Source: Histoplasma ohiense (lineage: Eukaryota; Ascomycota; Eurotiomycetes; Onygenales; Ajellomycetaceae). From it: a stretch of 64,000 nt of DNA. The position numbers and the translations under genes were made by a program. This document shows positions 1 through 11,722 of the stretch, piece after piece. The stretch spans positions 3,849,001 through 3,913,000 of the forward strand of contig JAEVHH010000005.1 in the NCBI GenBank assembly GCA_017607445.1, written 5' to 3'. The notes below the pieces were generated by a model, which saw nothing but the letters and a program-made list of their open reading frames with translations, was not told the DNA's origin and did no database searches. How positions within the stretch are numbered: position 1 is the stretch's first letter; each line of letters begins with the position of its first letter.

Positions 1-214
1 CATCTGCAGCCTCATACAGACAGCAGAGAATATCATGAGCAAGCTGAAGAAAGCCCACAAATGAGCAGAAGCTTCAATGATCAGTGCTCAGCAAAATTAC
101 AAAAATCAAACAAACATCAGAAGAAGTTCTGCAATCTGATACCATATAGAAAACAAAGTCTGACTGAATCTCAAGAACATAAAAACAGATCATCTCTTGT
201 GTACACTAGATTAC
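1..214 (+). pseudogene. Gypsy element E, integrase C-terminal fragment (left piece)
   Basis: One frame is open for the whole 214 bases and reads as a basic, Lys/Gln/Ser-rich stretch like the region just downstream of a Ty3/gypsy integrase core. It stops where LTR A begins. The reading continues after the right LTR of A at 22,507 with an integrase C-terminal/chromodomain sequence, so the two pieces appear to be one gene split by element A. The rest of element E lies left of the window. CpG is absent. The assignment rests on continuity across the insertion and on recalled family pattern, not on a search. Confidence 0.55.
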
Positions 215-485
215 TGTAATAGACACAACGGAGATATCTATATTAGAAAATAGCTATGTAGTGATAGAAGAACACAGAACACATCAGAATTAATGAGAAG
301 AGATATAATGCACAGTATTATAGATGGCTGTAGCACATGGTGATCATCTATATAATGCTTGCTGATATCTGTAGATATTAGAGGATCAGTGATTAGCTTT
401 GAATAATAGAGATTGCTATCTTCTTAACATTCTATATGTGTACTTCACACTACTCTCATAATTATATCTACAATCATCTCTTACA
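215..485 (+). repeat. Left LTR of chromovirus A
   Basis: This 271-bp repeat begins TGT and ends ACA and matches 22,236-22,506 over its full length with no indel needed. Nearly all differences are transitions, and several are TG in one copy facing CA in the other, which implies an original CG at those sites. The 5-bp flank ATTAC at 210-214 pairs with ATTAT at 22,507-22,511. Confidence 0.85.
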
Positions 486-639
486 ATTCTAATTGCTCAT
501 AACTTTATTTGAGTGGTCTGTTGTTATGCACACCTACAATAAAGCATGCAATGTTAGTTAAAACATGCAACATTAGTTAAAACATGCAAGATGATCTTGA
601 TATGTGCAAGATCTCTTGAAAACCAATCTGAATCCTCTA

Positions 640-2942
640 CTGTCTCTGATGATCACAATGTGTGTTTGCAACAGTTGAATGATCAAATCTGTGAATAAGA
701 GCAGCAATTAGCTATTCTGCATGTGCAACAGCAGCTCAATGAGTTGAAAGTGCAGATTTGTGGAGATACTCTCATTGAGTCTCAATTAACCCAGAATATC
801 ATCACAGAACCACTGCAAAATTGATCTGTGAATGATATGAATGATGATAATGAAACACCACTGAGATTGGAGATTAAGGACTATTATCAAGGAAAAAATA
901 TGTTAGAATTCAAAAACTATAAAGATCACATGTTGACTCTCTTTACACATCATTGCTGATATTATTGAAAGAAAGAACACAAGATAAATGATGCTAAACT
1001 CTACCTTGACACTCATATTAAGCAGAAATGATTGAATTTTGTATCATCATATAAGAGACATGGAGGAGCAACACTGTTGACTTTTGACAATATATTATCA
1101 TATCTAGAAATGCAAATTAACAATCCACAGAATCAGTGCTGATTGATGAGTCAAAAGTTTCAAAATGTGAAGCAACAAAAATGGCAATCAATACATGATT
1201 TCTCTAAATATCTCAAAGACTGAGAATACTACTTACCTTCATATAGCAAAGAACAAAGAATGGATAACTTGTATAGTAAGATATTGAAGATATTACACAC
1301 AGAACTCAATCATTGAAATCAAGAGCCTCAGAACTATAAAGAGTTGCTTTGAACTCTACAGACTCTCAAGAAAAATATACCAGAGTGATGATATGCTATC
1401 TGCAAAGAAAGATTTGTAATATTTGTAGGAAATCAGTGTTGTTCTGATAAATCTAGCAATCATTGGAACAAGAGAAAATGAGAGGAATAAATGAATTCAA
1501 CTGAACAAATCAAAAAAGATAAATATAACTGAATGAAGAAGTGTTCTCACTGTCATAAGAAGAGTCATATTGCAAATGATTGTTGAATGTTACATTCTGA
1601 AAAGTGTAACTAAGTTCAACAAATAAAAAATCAACAATCTCAATTGTAGAAGCAGCTGCTGCATTGAGAATATGAACAACTAGACTGTGAGATAAACAAT
1701 TATTGACAATGAATATATAGATACTGACAGAAGTGAGATGATTGATGATGTGAATGCTAGTGGATTCTGATATGAATGTGAATTTTGTGTTCCACATCTG
1801 GGCATCAAAATATTTCTCAAAGGCAGAAGATAAACCAAAAGTAGTGGAAGCAGTTGATAATCATAAGATTAAATCATATGAACAATGAAGAGCTGCAATG
1901 AAGATTATTGATGATGAACATATTCTCTGAGAAGAATTCCATCATTTTGAAGAGGCTGATATTAGCAGATATAATGTAATTTTGAACATGTTGTGATTGA
2001 AAGCTGTGAACTCTGATATCAACTGAGTGCAAAGATGCTGAATCTATAGAAAAGTGTTGAATATTAATCATGTACATCTGAATACTGCTAAAGAATTTGC
2101 AACACTAATTGATGATAGCAATATTATATTTGCTGCTTTATCATTATGAGCTGTGAGTGCAGCAACTGAGTCAAATATCTCAGATGATTATAAAGATTAT
2201 CTTGATGTATTCTGAGAAGATATATCTGATGTAGAACACACATCTCATGATCATGTCATAGATCTCAAACCTGACAAGAAACTCTCATATCAACTGATAT
2301 ATAACTTATCATCTCAAGAACTCTCTGTCCTCTGAGAATATATCAAAAAGATGTTAGAGAAGAATTGAATATGTCCATTCAAAAGCTCAGTCAGCATGTC
2401 AGTATTATTCACACTCAAGAAAGATAGAACCCTGCATCTTTGTGTGGATTATTGAGAATTGAATGAAATAACAGTCAAGAATCAATACCCACTGCTCTTA
2501 ATAAGTGAAATACTTGATAGATTAGCAGATGCCAAAATATATATACAGCTGAACCTTAGAGATGTGTATCATAGAATTTGCATATGAGTGAGAGATGAAT
2601 GGAAAACAGTATTTTGAACATGATATGAACACTTTGAATATCTAGTCTTATCTTTTGAACTAATCAATGTCTCTGTGATCTTTCAATCTTATATCAACAA
2701 AGCCCTCAGTGATCTTTTAGATGTATATTGTGTGACTTATCTTGATGATATCATAATCTATTCAAACACACTTGATGAACATATCATCCATGTTAAGAAT
2801 GTGCTGGAATGGTTAAGGTGATGGAGACTATATGCCAAACTTAGTAAGTGTATGTTCCACACAACAGAAATTGGATTTTTGAGTTTTGTGGTTACCACAC
2901 AGAGCATTACTGTTGAGAAACACTGCATCAACACAATTCTAG
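640..2942 (+). pseudogene. Element A gag-protease-RT (5' part of polyprotein)
   Basis: The plus strand encodes a decayed gag, then a CCHC zinc knuckle near 1,539-1,590 (Cys-x2-Cys-x4-His-x4-Cys is readable), then a protease motif near 1,760 in which the usual Asp-Ser-Gly reads Asp-Ser-Asp, then a reverse transcriptase from about 2,210. The RT catalytic box Tyr-Leu-Asp-Asp is intact near 2,738-2,749. Numerous TGA codons interrupt the frame, typically where Arg is expected in the family (for example in the Phe-Arg-Thr-Arg-Tyr stretch before the palm domain, where both Arg positions are TGA). The frame ends at the insertion site of element B and resumes at 18,827. The gag start is not certain. 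Confidence 0.8.
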
Positions 2943-2947
2943 ATTGA
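2943..2947. repeat. Target-site duplication of element B, left copy (ATTGA)
   Basis: The five bases before the left LTR of B read ATTGA, and the five after its right LTR (18,822-18,826) read ATTGG. Together they restore the Asp-Trp-Pro codons expected between RT and RNase H of element A, so this is a duplication with one G-to-A change. Confidence 0.85.
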
Positions 2948-3213
2948 TGTAATGCATTTGTTTATTATTTCCTTATTATCTTCGCTTATTCTTACCTCTT
3001 TCCATTATACTCTCACTACCATTATTTCTATATGTATATATATATCAATGTATGTATTTCGCACATCTTCTTTCTCTTTCTTTTCTTCCTTAGCAATTAG
3101 CTACGCTATGTTACACTACTATACTATATTACTCTACAATATATTACTATTATCTCTGCTACACTATAAACTATCTTCTACTGTTACTCTTCACACTGTC
3201 ACTACACCTCACA
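2948..3213 (+). repeat. Left LTR of chromovirus B
   Basis: This 266-bp repeat starts TGTAATGCATTTG and ends CACCTCACA. It matches 18,556-18,821 without gaps at about ten transition differences. Several differences are CG here against CA or TG in the right copy (for example ttCGctt versus ttCActt), so this copy is the less decayed of the two. An 89-codon open frame across it is just low-complexity LTR sequence. Confidence 0.9.
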
Positions 3214-3253
3214 GTTTCTAATCGCTAGTGCGCAACAAGCATCACCTTTCTCT

Positions 3254-4581
3254 ATGAAATCAGACTCTGAACATAGTTCAGAAGGGGATACCTCTTCTGA
3301 AGACCTCAGTGCAATTGAGACTGAGAAGATAGCTGTGATCAGAAGAATCAAAAAATTACAGACTGAGAAAGAATTGCAAGAACTTCAACAGTGATGTGAT
3401 ACTTTACTACAAGAATTGAATGAAACAATTCCAGTCATTCAAAATATGCTAGAAGCACATCTGAATCACAGTAGAGATGTAACTAGTGTGAATAATAACT
3501 GTGATAACATCACAAGTATTCTCAGATCACTGAAAGCCACACTACAAGTGCTCAACATCTTAGTAAAAAGTGCTGTAACTACTGTCAGTGAAAGATATAG
3601 TTGAATACCACTTTGATAATTAGAACTTTGAGATCTCAGTATGAGTGATCACTCTTCTTGAAGAGATGTGAAAAAGTTCTGAAATCAAAGTATGAAAGAA
3701 TTCAAAAACTTTGTTACAGCTGCTATTGCTTTCCATGTCAGTGATTTTGATTACTACAACAAACACAACCATCAAAAGATCATCAAAGCTGTTACTCATT
3801 TCAATGTTGAGATGCAACAATGTTGGTATCAACATACATATGATATGTGGACTTTGCCACCATGGGAAGAATTTGTTAGTTGGATGCAATGTCAAGTCAC
3901 TGATTCAGATAGAAGTTTCTGAGATGTCAATAGACAGTACTGAAAAACAGAGCAACAAGAAGATCAGACAGTTCAATAATTTGCTTCACACTTACAATCA
4001 ATTGAAGAACATCTGCAGCATTCTTATAGCAAATATCATTGAAAATCACACCTCTATATGAAAGTTCTACCTTCCATTTGCTGAGAATTTGACAAATATG
4101 CAATCAAATTGGAAGAGTTAAGCTATGATGCCACTCTATATAAACTTGCAATGGCAGAATTGAATCTGTCAGAGAGATAGAAGAAGCTTAAAGAGAAGTC
4201 AAATTTCAAAAACCCCACTCAAAGCTTTAACAACAGAAATAATGCTGATAATAGATCACAAAACAAACACAGATGAAATGACACTACAAAGTTCAATGAC
4301 TTCATCTGATCAAAATATTGCTGTTATTACAAGCAATCAGAACATACCATCAATTTGTGTTTCAAATGACTCAAAGATGAATCCAAAAACACCAAGTCTG
4401 ACTTGAAATCTGATGTGAAAGACATGAAGAACTTGAAGAACTCAAAAAATGCTTAAGACATATCATTCAGCTTGCAATAGCAGTCATAAGTGCAGAAAGT
4501 CAATGCAAAAACACTTTAAACTTCACTGTCACAGTGAAACTTGCTACATCTAAAAGTCTGCAAAAAATGCTTACACTAGTA
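3254..4581 (+). pseudogene. Element B gag
   Basis: Translation from an ATG at 3,254 gives an acidic, Glu/Ser-rich and coiled-coil-like N-terminus, then a Gag core with conserved tryptophans around 3,835-3,890, then a CCHC knuckle near 4,318-4,362 in which the second Cys codon is now TAC (Tyr). Many TGA stops interrupt it. The frame runs into the TSD of element C at 4,568-4,581 and continues at 13,142 with the protease. It would have made the capsid/nucleocapsid of the element; it is no longer functional. Confidence 0.75.
4568..4581. repeat. Target-site duplication of element C, left copy
   Basis: The 14-mer TGCTTACACTAGTA here is identical to 13,128-13,141. It flanks element C on both sides and, when one copy is removed, the protease frame of element B reads through. 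Confidence 0.9.
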
Positions 4582-7500
4582 TTATTATTATTATTATTAT
4601 TCTTCAATTATAGATGCATGCAGTCAGTGACTATGGCATCTACCTGAAACACTTCAGAATTTTTCAACTCAAGAATAATTTAATATACAAAGACAATTTA
4701 AAACATGCATTATCAGAATTCCAGCCCAGAATCAAACAACTATTCAAACTGTTCAATCAAAGAAATCAAAATCAAAAGAATGTCAGTAAGTCAACACAAC
4801 TTAGTTTGAAAACAAAAGAAATAAACATTGTAAAAGACAGCTTTATTATAACAAGGAAAAGAAAAACCACTGACAACAACTATAACATCAATAAAAAACA
4901 AACCAAACTTTTCAAAACAAATTAAAACTGATCATAAACAATTTAAGAGAGACTTCAAAGCAAGATGAAAAGAAAGACTAAAAGAAAAATCAAAATAAAT
5001 CAAATTGAAAATCTGATCTCAATATTTTTAACAGACAATTCATTCAAACTCTTGTAGCAACATTTGATTCTTTCAAATATTCAATTAAAAACTTGTTTCC
5101 AGTTTCTGTATTGAATAACAGATTCAAATTTAATTGTTCCAATTCAAACTTCTTTCTCAGTTTCAATCTCAATTCTGAATACTTTGCACAAAGTAACAGA
5201 AGATGCTCTGGATTTTCATATAACTGACAATCTAAACATAGACTACTTAAATCATCTCTAAACTTTGTTAAATATGATTTGAAGTAACCATGCCCAAGCT
5301 TTAACTGCATTATTGTAGCAAAAAGTTTCTTTTTTACACTTTATTGAACAAGTTTTCCACTTTGGCTTTGTTTCAAATCTGGAGTAATGCACACTTTTTC
5401 TTTGCATAAGCCAGATATCTTGCCATTTTTGCAAACATGATTCTCTTATTTTTCTCTTAATAAAAGCCCATGTTACAATTCTTTGAAAGCAGATTTCTAA
5501 TTCAGTTGCTTTTTTTGCAGCTCTATCAGCCATTTCATTGCCATATATACCCATGTGAGCAGGCACCCAGTGAAGATGAATAGAACAATTGAATGAGATT
5601 TTTCTTTGAATATTTTGAAGACTTTTCAAAATCAGCTCTAACATTGACTGTCCACTGCTGATTTTATTACTTTGAAGTCTTTTAAGCCCTGCTTGACTAT
5701 CAGAGAATATTCAAATATGCTCAAATCTTTTCCATTGTTCAATCTTCATTTCAATCAATTTGAAAGCTCTTGAAATTGCAAATAATTCAGCATTAAAAAC
5801 TTCTGACTCTTTTTCAATTTGCCAAGAATCAAGAATATAGTTTTTATCATTTTCTGAATATGCTATTCCAGCTCCAAGATTGCCTGTTTTCTCACATTTT
5901 GAGCCATCAGTGTATATAAGAATTGCTTTATTTTTCATTTGTTTCAAAAGCTTTAAATGTTCTTGAGTCTGATCTTCTTTTGAAAGTTGACTAACATTTA
6001 AATCAACAAGATTATCAAGACTTTTCTTCCAAGGAGAGAGCTTTTCAATAGCTATTCTCTCTACATTTAAACTAGAGAAACAGTTCTTAACCATTGAGCA
6101 AATTCTAAATAGCTGAGATGGTATTCTTCTTCTTTGTAAAGAACTTGAATTTTCAGATAAATCAGTTTCATTCCAATCAAGATAAAGTTCCCAATCTAAT
6201 TCTAATCCATTTGATTCATTTGGAAAAGAACTTGAAACTCTCTTTCTAATAGAATGATGTGAATATAGCTTCATAATTCTGAGAGCATAATTCATACAGA
6301 TTTTATCAAATCTCACTTGTGGTGGAGAAATAGAGGCTTCAATTTCCATAGCTTTAATTGGAGTAGTTTTGAATACTTCTAAGATCTTTCTTAAAGCTAA
6401 GTTTTGAAGTTTTTGAAATCTTTCTATAAAGTGTTTTTGACCTCTCCACCACACCTGAACTGCACAATCTGAAACAGAGGTCACACAGGCAATATATAAT
6501 TGTCTCATTGCTTGAAATGTCAGACCTCTTTCAGTATTTGAAAGTCTCAATATACTGTTTAAAATTCTTTCAGCATTTGCAGTTTTTATTTGCACATGAG
6601 ATTTAAAATTCAATTGAGAATCTAACCAAACACCAAGCCATCTAACTGAGTTTTTAGGTTTAATTGAATGATTTAAAAGCTTAACTTCAGTATCTTTTTC
6701 TCTGAAATTTGGATAAAAGTGAATTAATTCAGTTTTATCCATATCAAAACAATGTTTTTTGATTTTGCTTTTTCAATCATTTCAGTTGCTGCTTGCTCAA
6801 TCAAATTGCAGTTATTCACAATTGATTCTGAGCTTACAACTAGGCCTAAATCATCCACATAGCTTGGAGTTCTCACCATAATTGCCATTTGTCTATCAAT
6901 AAATAGAAACTTGACAAATATAGCAAACAAAATGGGTGAGACTGGGGAACTCTGAGGAACTCCTATCTCAATATCTGTTATATCTTGTCTCATTCCATCA
7001 AAAAGCAACTGGATAGTTCTTTTTGACATGAAACAGATAACCCACTTAATGAGAGACTTTGGCATTCTCAGTTCTATCAAAGTATTGATCATTTGAGAAA
7101 GTGAAACACAATCAAATGCATCTTTTATATCAATAAACATTGCAGTTGTAACCATTTTTTCATTCTTTGCAAGTTGAATATCATGAACTACGAGAGAACT
7201 GCATCAATTGCTGAGTTTTGCTTTCTACTTCCCATTTGATCATCATATAATAGATCAGTAGTAGCAGATAGAAAAGACAATCTAGTAGCAATTATCTTTT
7301 CCAGAATTTTTCCCAGGCAATTCAGCAGAGATATCACTCTATAAGATTTAGGAATAGTTGGTTTTCTATTGGGTTTTGAAAGAATAACTCCAACAGCATG
7401 CCTCCAGCACTTAGAATGATACCCATATTTCAAAAGATTTGAGAATAATTCAAAGAGCTCATCTTTTAGTACTGAATAAAGCTCTTGAATTATTAAATGA

Positions 7501-7894
7501 TTTATAGTATCAGCTCCTGCTGCTGTGACCTTTGAAGATGAAAAAATAGCTGTCTTTAATTCATCTTCAGTTAAGTCAGGCCATTCCCATTTCTTATCAT
7601 GTTCATATTCATTATCTTCTTGCAAAGAACAAATCTCAGTTGAATTATTTGATGATGGAAATAATATTCTCATAAAAGCTTGACATTTATCTTCAAATGA
7701 GCTAGCTATAACTTCCTCATTCTGGAAATTATAAGTTAATGTTGGTAGCTTAGACATTGTTTTTGACTTAGTATATCTAAAAGCTTTGAAGATCTCTTTC
7801 CCCTGAGCATTTTCTAGAAAGTTATTCCAACAATCAGTCTTTGCCTTTTTAATTGTTGAGAAATAATCATTTCTAATATTCTTTAAATACTCAA

Positions 7895-7908
7895 ATGAAA
7901 CAAGATCT
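7895..7908. repeat. Target-site duplication of element D, left copy
   Basis: ATGAAACAAGATCT here is identical to 9,173-9,186. Removing D and one copy restores the ORF2 frame of element C across the junction. Confidence 0.9.
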
Positions 7909-9172
7909 GGGCTGCGAAGTCCGACTCTGCCACCTCCTCGTGGTGCAGCCTGGTAACATCATCTAGTGATGATGGCCAAGAGCAGAGCGGTTTGTTATGA
8001 GTGTCTGATTCTTAGTGAACTCAGCATTCATTGGCCTTCAGGCCTTGATCTTTGCTCCCTGTGAGCAATCACCCTGCCACTGCTCCCTGCGAGCAATCGT
8101 CCTGCTGCTGCTCGCTACGAGCAATCGCCCTGCCGCTGCTCCCTGTGAGCAATCGCCCTGCCTCTGCCCTGCCTCCGCCCTGCCTCTGCTCTCTGTGAGA
8201 GCAATCACCCTGCCGCTGCTCACTACGAGCAATCGTCCTGCTGCTGCTCCCTGCGAGCAATCACCCTGCCGCTGCTCCCTGCGAGCAATCGTCCTGCTGC
8301 TGCTCCCTGCGAGCAATCGCCCTGCCGCTGCTCCCTGTGAGCAATCGCCCTGCCTCTGCCCTGCCTCCGCCCTCCCTCTGCTCTCTGTGAGAGCAATCAC
8401 CCTGCTGCTGCTCACTACGAGCAATCGCCCTGCTGCTGCTCCCTGCGAGCAATCGCCCTGCCGCTGCTCCCTGCGAGCAATCGTCCTGCTGCTGCTCGCT
8501 ACGAGCAATCGCCCTGCCGCTGCTTCCTGTGAGCAATCGCCCTGCCTCTGCCCTGCCTCCGCCCTGCCTCTGCTCTCTGTGAGAGCAATCACCCTGCCGC
8601 TGCTCACTACGAGCAATCGCCCTGCTGCTGCTCCCTGCGAGCAATCGCCCTGCCGCTGCTCCCTGCGAGCAATCGCCCTGCCGCTGCTCCCTGCGAGCAA
8701 TCGTCCTGCTGCTGCTCGCTACGAGCAATCGCCCTGCCGCTGCTCCCTGTGAGCAATCGCCCTGCCTCCGCCCTGCCTCCGCCCTGCCTCTGCTCTCTGT
8801 GAGAGCAATCACCCTGCCGCTGCTCACTACGAGCAATCGCCCTGCCGCTGCTCCCTGCGAGCAATCACCCTGCCGCTGCTCACTGCGAGCAATCGCCCTG
8901 CCGCTGCTCCCTGCGAGCAATCGCCCTGCCGTAGCACTTGTGTGCTTTGATTATCTCTACCATGAATGGCCATACGTCGGGCCAGAAGTGGATGAACAGT
9001 CTATATAGACTGAGTCTTCTCAAGAGTTGCTATCTGGATCCTGTGTCTATCATTACTGTGTATATAGAGATTTCTCCAGCGTAGCACGTCCCCATGCCCT
9101 TCGGGAGGCTTTTGAAGTGCAGGCATTGCCTGTGTCTTCTCTGGGACGCTAAACCAATACATACATACATAC
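7909..9172 (+). mobile_element. Element D: GC-rich SINE-like non-autonomous retroelement
   Basis: A 1.26-kb insertion with GC content far above its surroundings and many CpGs lies between identical 14-bp TSDs. It has a unique 5' head (7,909-8,050), a tandem-repeat body (about 8,050-8,935), a unique 3' part (8,936-9,150) and ends in a short ATAC repeat tail directly against the TSD. A simple-repeat 3' tail plus long variable TSDs is the signature of target-primed insertion by LINE machinery. No protein-coding domain is present; long open frames on both strands come from the repeat. It is the youngest layer because its CpGs are not decayed. Confidence 0.85.
8050..8935. repeat. Minisatellite body of element D
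   Basis: Interlocking units built on GAGCAATCGCCCTGCCGCTG and close variants (GTCCTG, CACCCTG, TGCTGCTG) repeat about every 25-30 bases, arranged in higher-order blocks of roughly 220 bases that each contain a CCTCCGCCCTGCC segment. All three frames stay open for long stretches on both strands, giving apparent Ser/Arg/Gly- or Cys/Pro/Leu-rich proteins that are artefacts of the repeat. Confidence 0.85.
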
Positions 9173-9186
9173 ATGAAACAAGATCT
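9173..9186. repeat. Target-site duplication of element D, right copy
   Basis: Identical to the 14-mer at 7,895-7,908; it follows directly on the ATAC tail of element D. Confidence 0.9.
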
Positions 9187-10264
9187 TCTTTCCAATCTTT
9201 TTTAACTCTAGCTAAATGTCTTCTTTTATTTGAAATTCCACCAAGGCTTAGAGAATTCAGAGACTCTTTTCAATGGAATATATTTCTTTATACTTGAAAG
9301 AATAATCTCAGTGATTAAATTTGCTCTGTCTTCAAGCATTTTATCTGTAAGATTTGTATCTGATTTCCAATAAAGAGTTTCTCTATTCTCTAATTTCAAC
9401 TTTTCAATCATTCTTTTTACTTCTGTCCACTGAGCTTTTTCAAAGTTGTATTGATTTGAATATAATGGGTTTTGAACTGTTTGATTACTATCCAATTCCA
9501 TATCAACTTGAATTATTTCATGTCCAGTGGCAGCACCATTTGTTTCATTTGAGTCAACATATCAATTAAAATGTTTATTCTCATATAGATTCTTAGAGAA
9601 AAAACATAGATCTATAATTGACTTCTGTCTCAAACCTGGCTTGTGAAAAGTGGGAACATCTTGCTCATTTATCAACTCTAGTTTGTTTAAAAGTGCCCAT
9701 TCAACTAGTTTTTCAGCTCTAATTGATTGAGTTCTTTCTGAATTCCACCAAGAGTGATGAGCAGTGAAATCCCCCATGATTATTGAATTCTTTTCTGGTT
9801 TCAACTGCATTAAACATCTATCAAATGTCCAAGTTCTATTGTTTTCTCTCAGTGATCTTTCATTGTAGATATTGACTAATTGAATATTTTCAAATTGTTT
9901 TTTCATATCCACAATGTCACCAACAAGAATATCGAGTCGGATATCAAATCATATCTCAGATTGAATTGAAATCTAGAATTCTTTCTAGCATAAATTGCCA
10001 CTCTAACTTCTAATATCTGTTTTCTCTCGGTAGAAAACAATAGTATGCTGGATGAGATACACTATACATTTGATCAGCATCAAGTCTGGGTTCTTGAATA
10101 AGAACAAAGTCTGCTTTTTGCTCATAGCCAATTTGTAAACAGAAATAAAGACATGGATTTATTCTGTCCACATTATTTTGAATAAATTTGATTTTTGTAG
10201 AACTTTTAACATTTTTTTGATGTTTTTCCTGCATTATATAAGACTGTTGAATGGTTTTTTATCT

Positions 10265-11722
10265 TTATTCAGAGTCAGATAATAGACTAAATCTATTATT
10301 CACAACTTCAACAGCTATCATATCTTGCATATGTGTATCTCTCATTTGTGTTTGAATGGGAGTCTTTGGTGACTTTTGTACTTTCATTTTTTGTTTTTCA
10401 GGAGATTCAGATACAACAGAATTAGAGATCTGAGAATTTCTTCTTTTTTGACTGCCACTATTTTTCATATTAGCAGAGACAGAAGTATCAGTTTGTATTA
10501 CTGATTTTACTGATTTTTCTGACTTAGGAGCAAACACACATTCTTTCGAATTTGCAAAATGAGGCTCTTTGCAATTGGCACATTTTGCAACAGACTTAGA
10601 GTGCTCACATATAACTCCTTTTTTTAAACAAAATTGACAACTGTGTTCAGCAGTTTTGTGAGATTGAGTACAAATTTGACATTTCACATTTCTTCTACAG
10701 AGGTTTGCAAAATGACCATATTTCTGACAATTTGAACATTGAGTGTGAGCTTTTAAATTTTCTCTTGTATCTTTAAACTCATATGTTCTCATTCTCATAC
10801 CAGCAATTCTTACAAATGAGATTTTAGATTGTTCAAATGAATCAGTTATAATTAAAACTGAAGCATTTTGTCTGTTTTCTCTTTGTTCCTCATTATTCAA
10901 CCAAATTGGTAATTTTTTTAATTTGATTGAATTAAAATCTTCAATCTCATGTTGAAGCTGAACCAGCCCATCATCATGATTGAAGATTGCTGTTGGTATG
11001 TCATGAAGAACAAATTTTCCCCATTTCTCACCTCTTTCCACTGAAATTTCAGTTTTCAAGAGAGATTCTATCACTGGTGCCCAAATATGTTGATTTTGCA
11101 CCAGGAAGTTGGAGTTGAACTCAGGCATGATTGTCAGAATTATAGAATTACCCAGAAAAGAGCTTTCAACTGATGCTACAACTGATTTGTATATTTCAGT
11201 TTCAGATATAGAGTTCAATGCATGATTAATCTCATTTCTCATTTGAAAAATAAGACTTGCATTTGACAGCATTTTTTGCTCAAAAACTTTTTTGTTAAAG
11301 ATTTTAACAATCAGTCTTTGAGCTTTTGATTGAAGAAGTCTTTCTTCTTTCAGCTCTTTTCTTGGTTTTTCTAATTTTTGTGCACTCAAAGTATCAGGAT
11401 TTTTTGTAGCCTGATTCAGAGCTCTTTTCTCAACAGATGTGTTTTTCTTTGAAGAGTAAGAGAAGGAAAGTGTGGAGGAAACTGCTGCAGCCTGAGCATA
11501 AGTTTTTGTTTCTATTTTTTGCTCAGATTTTTGAAAAGAATTTAACATTTTAGTTTCAAAGACTTTCTCAAGTTTTGAAGAGATTCCTAGTTTGTATTTG
11601 AGAATCTCATTCAACTGTCTTGCTTGAATCAAAAGTATCTGAAGCACTTCAGTATCCTTTTCCTCCATGCATTGATTTTTCAAAAACTTAGCAGCTTTTT
11701 CAAGATTCTCAACCTCTTGCAT
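10265..11722 (-). CDS. Element C ORF1: gag-like protein with CCHC knuckles
   Basis: A 485-codon open frame with a Lys/Glu/Gln-rich N-terminal half, a central region and, near residues 325-400, three Cys/His knuckles (Cys-Ser-Asn-Cys..., Cys-Gln-Ile-Cys..., Cys-Ala-Asn-Cys...). This is the architecture of LINE ORF1 proteins that coat the element RNA. The frame just upstream (towards 11,790) continues a similar charged sequence in another frame after an ATG, so the original start was probably earlier and a small indel lies near 11,740. It is the longest intact frame in the transposon block, but the C element as a whole is dead. Confidence 0.8.
   Translation of the reverse strand: MQEVENLEKAAKFLKNQCMEEKDTEVLQILLIQARQLNEILKYKLGISSKLEKVFETKMLNSFQKSEQKIETKTYAQAAAVSSTLSFSYSSKKNTSVEKRALNQATKNPDTLSAQKLEKPRKELKEERLLQSKAQRLIVKIFNKKVFEQKMLSNASLIFQMRNEINHALNSISETEIYKSVVASVESSFLGNSIILTIMPEFNSNFLVQNQHIWAPVIESLLKTEISVERGEKWGKFVLHDIPTAIFNHDDGLVQLQHEIEDFNSIKLKKLPIWLNNEEQRENRQNASVLIITDSFEQSKISFVRIAGMRMRTYEFKDTRENLKAHTQCSNCQKYGHFANLCRRNVKCQICTQSHKTAEHSCQFCLKKGVICEHSKSVAKCANCKEPHFANSKECVFAPKSEKSVKSVIQTDTSVSANMKNSGSQKRRNSQISNSVVSESPEKQKMKVQKSPKTPIQTQMRDTHMQDMIAVEVVNNRFSLLSDSE

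Larger units (their letters stand above)
5041..10234 (-). pseudogene. Element C ORF2: endonuclease-RT-RNase H, frameshifted
   Basis: Reading on the minus strand, the endonuclease spans about 10,234 to 9,226 and shows the IQEP-type and GDF-x-AHH-type catalytic motifs. The RT spans about 7,757 to 6,000 with a palm box Tyr-Val-Asp-Asp near 6,860. RNase H follows (YTDGS at about 5,910; the W-x-PAH-x-G-x-x-GNE-x-AD block at about 5,550), then a Cys-x2-Cys...His...Cys motif near 5,200. The reading shifts frame at about 10,000, 9,560, 7,190, 6,730, 5,700 and 5,300. Element D is inserted in it at 7,909-9,172. The family product would nick DNA and reverse-transcribe the element RNA at the target. Confidence 0.85.

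Noticed and set aside
8050..8935. Regular repeats as a CRISPR-like array
   Set aside because: Units are head-to-tail without unique spacers, and the locus is eukaryotic retroelement DNA.
8015..9008. Long ORFs on both strands (up to 245 codons), Cys/Pro- or Ser/Arg-rich
   Set aside because: They arise from a tandem repeat without stop codons inside element D; several overlap in different frames on both strands.
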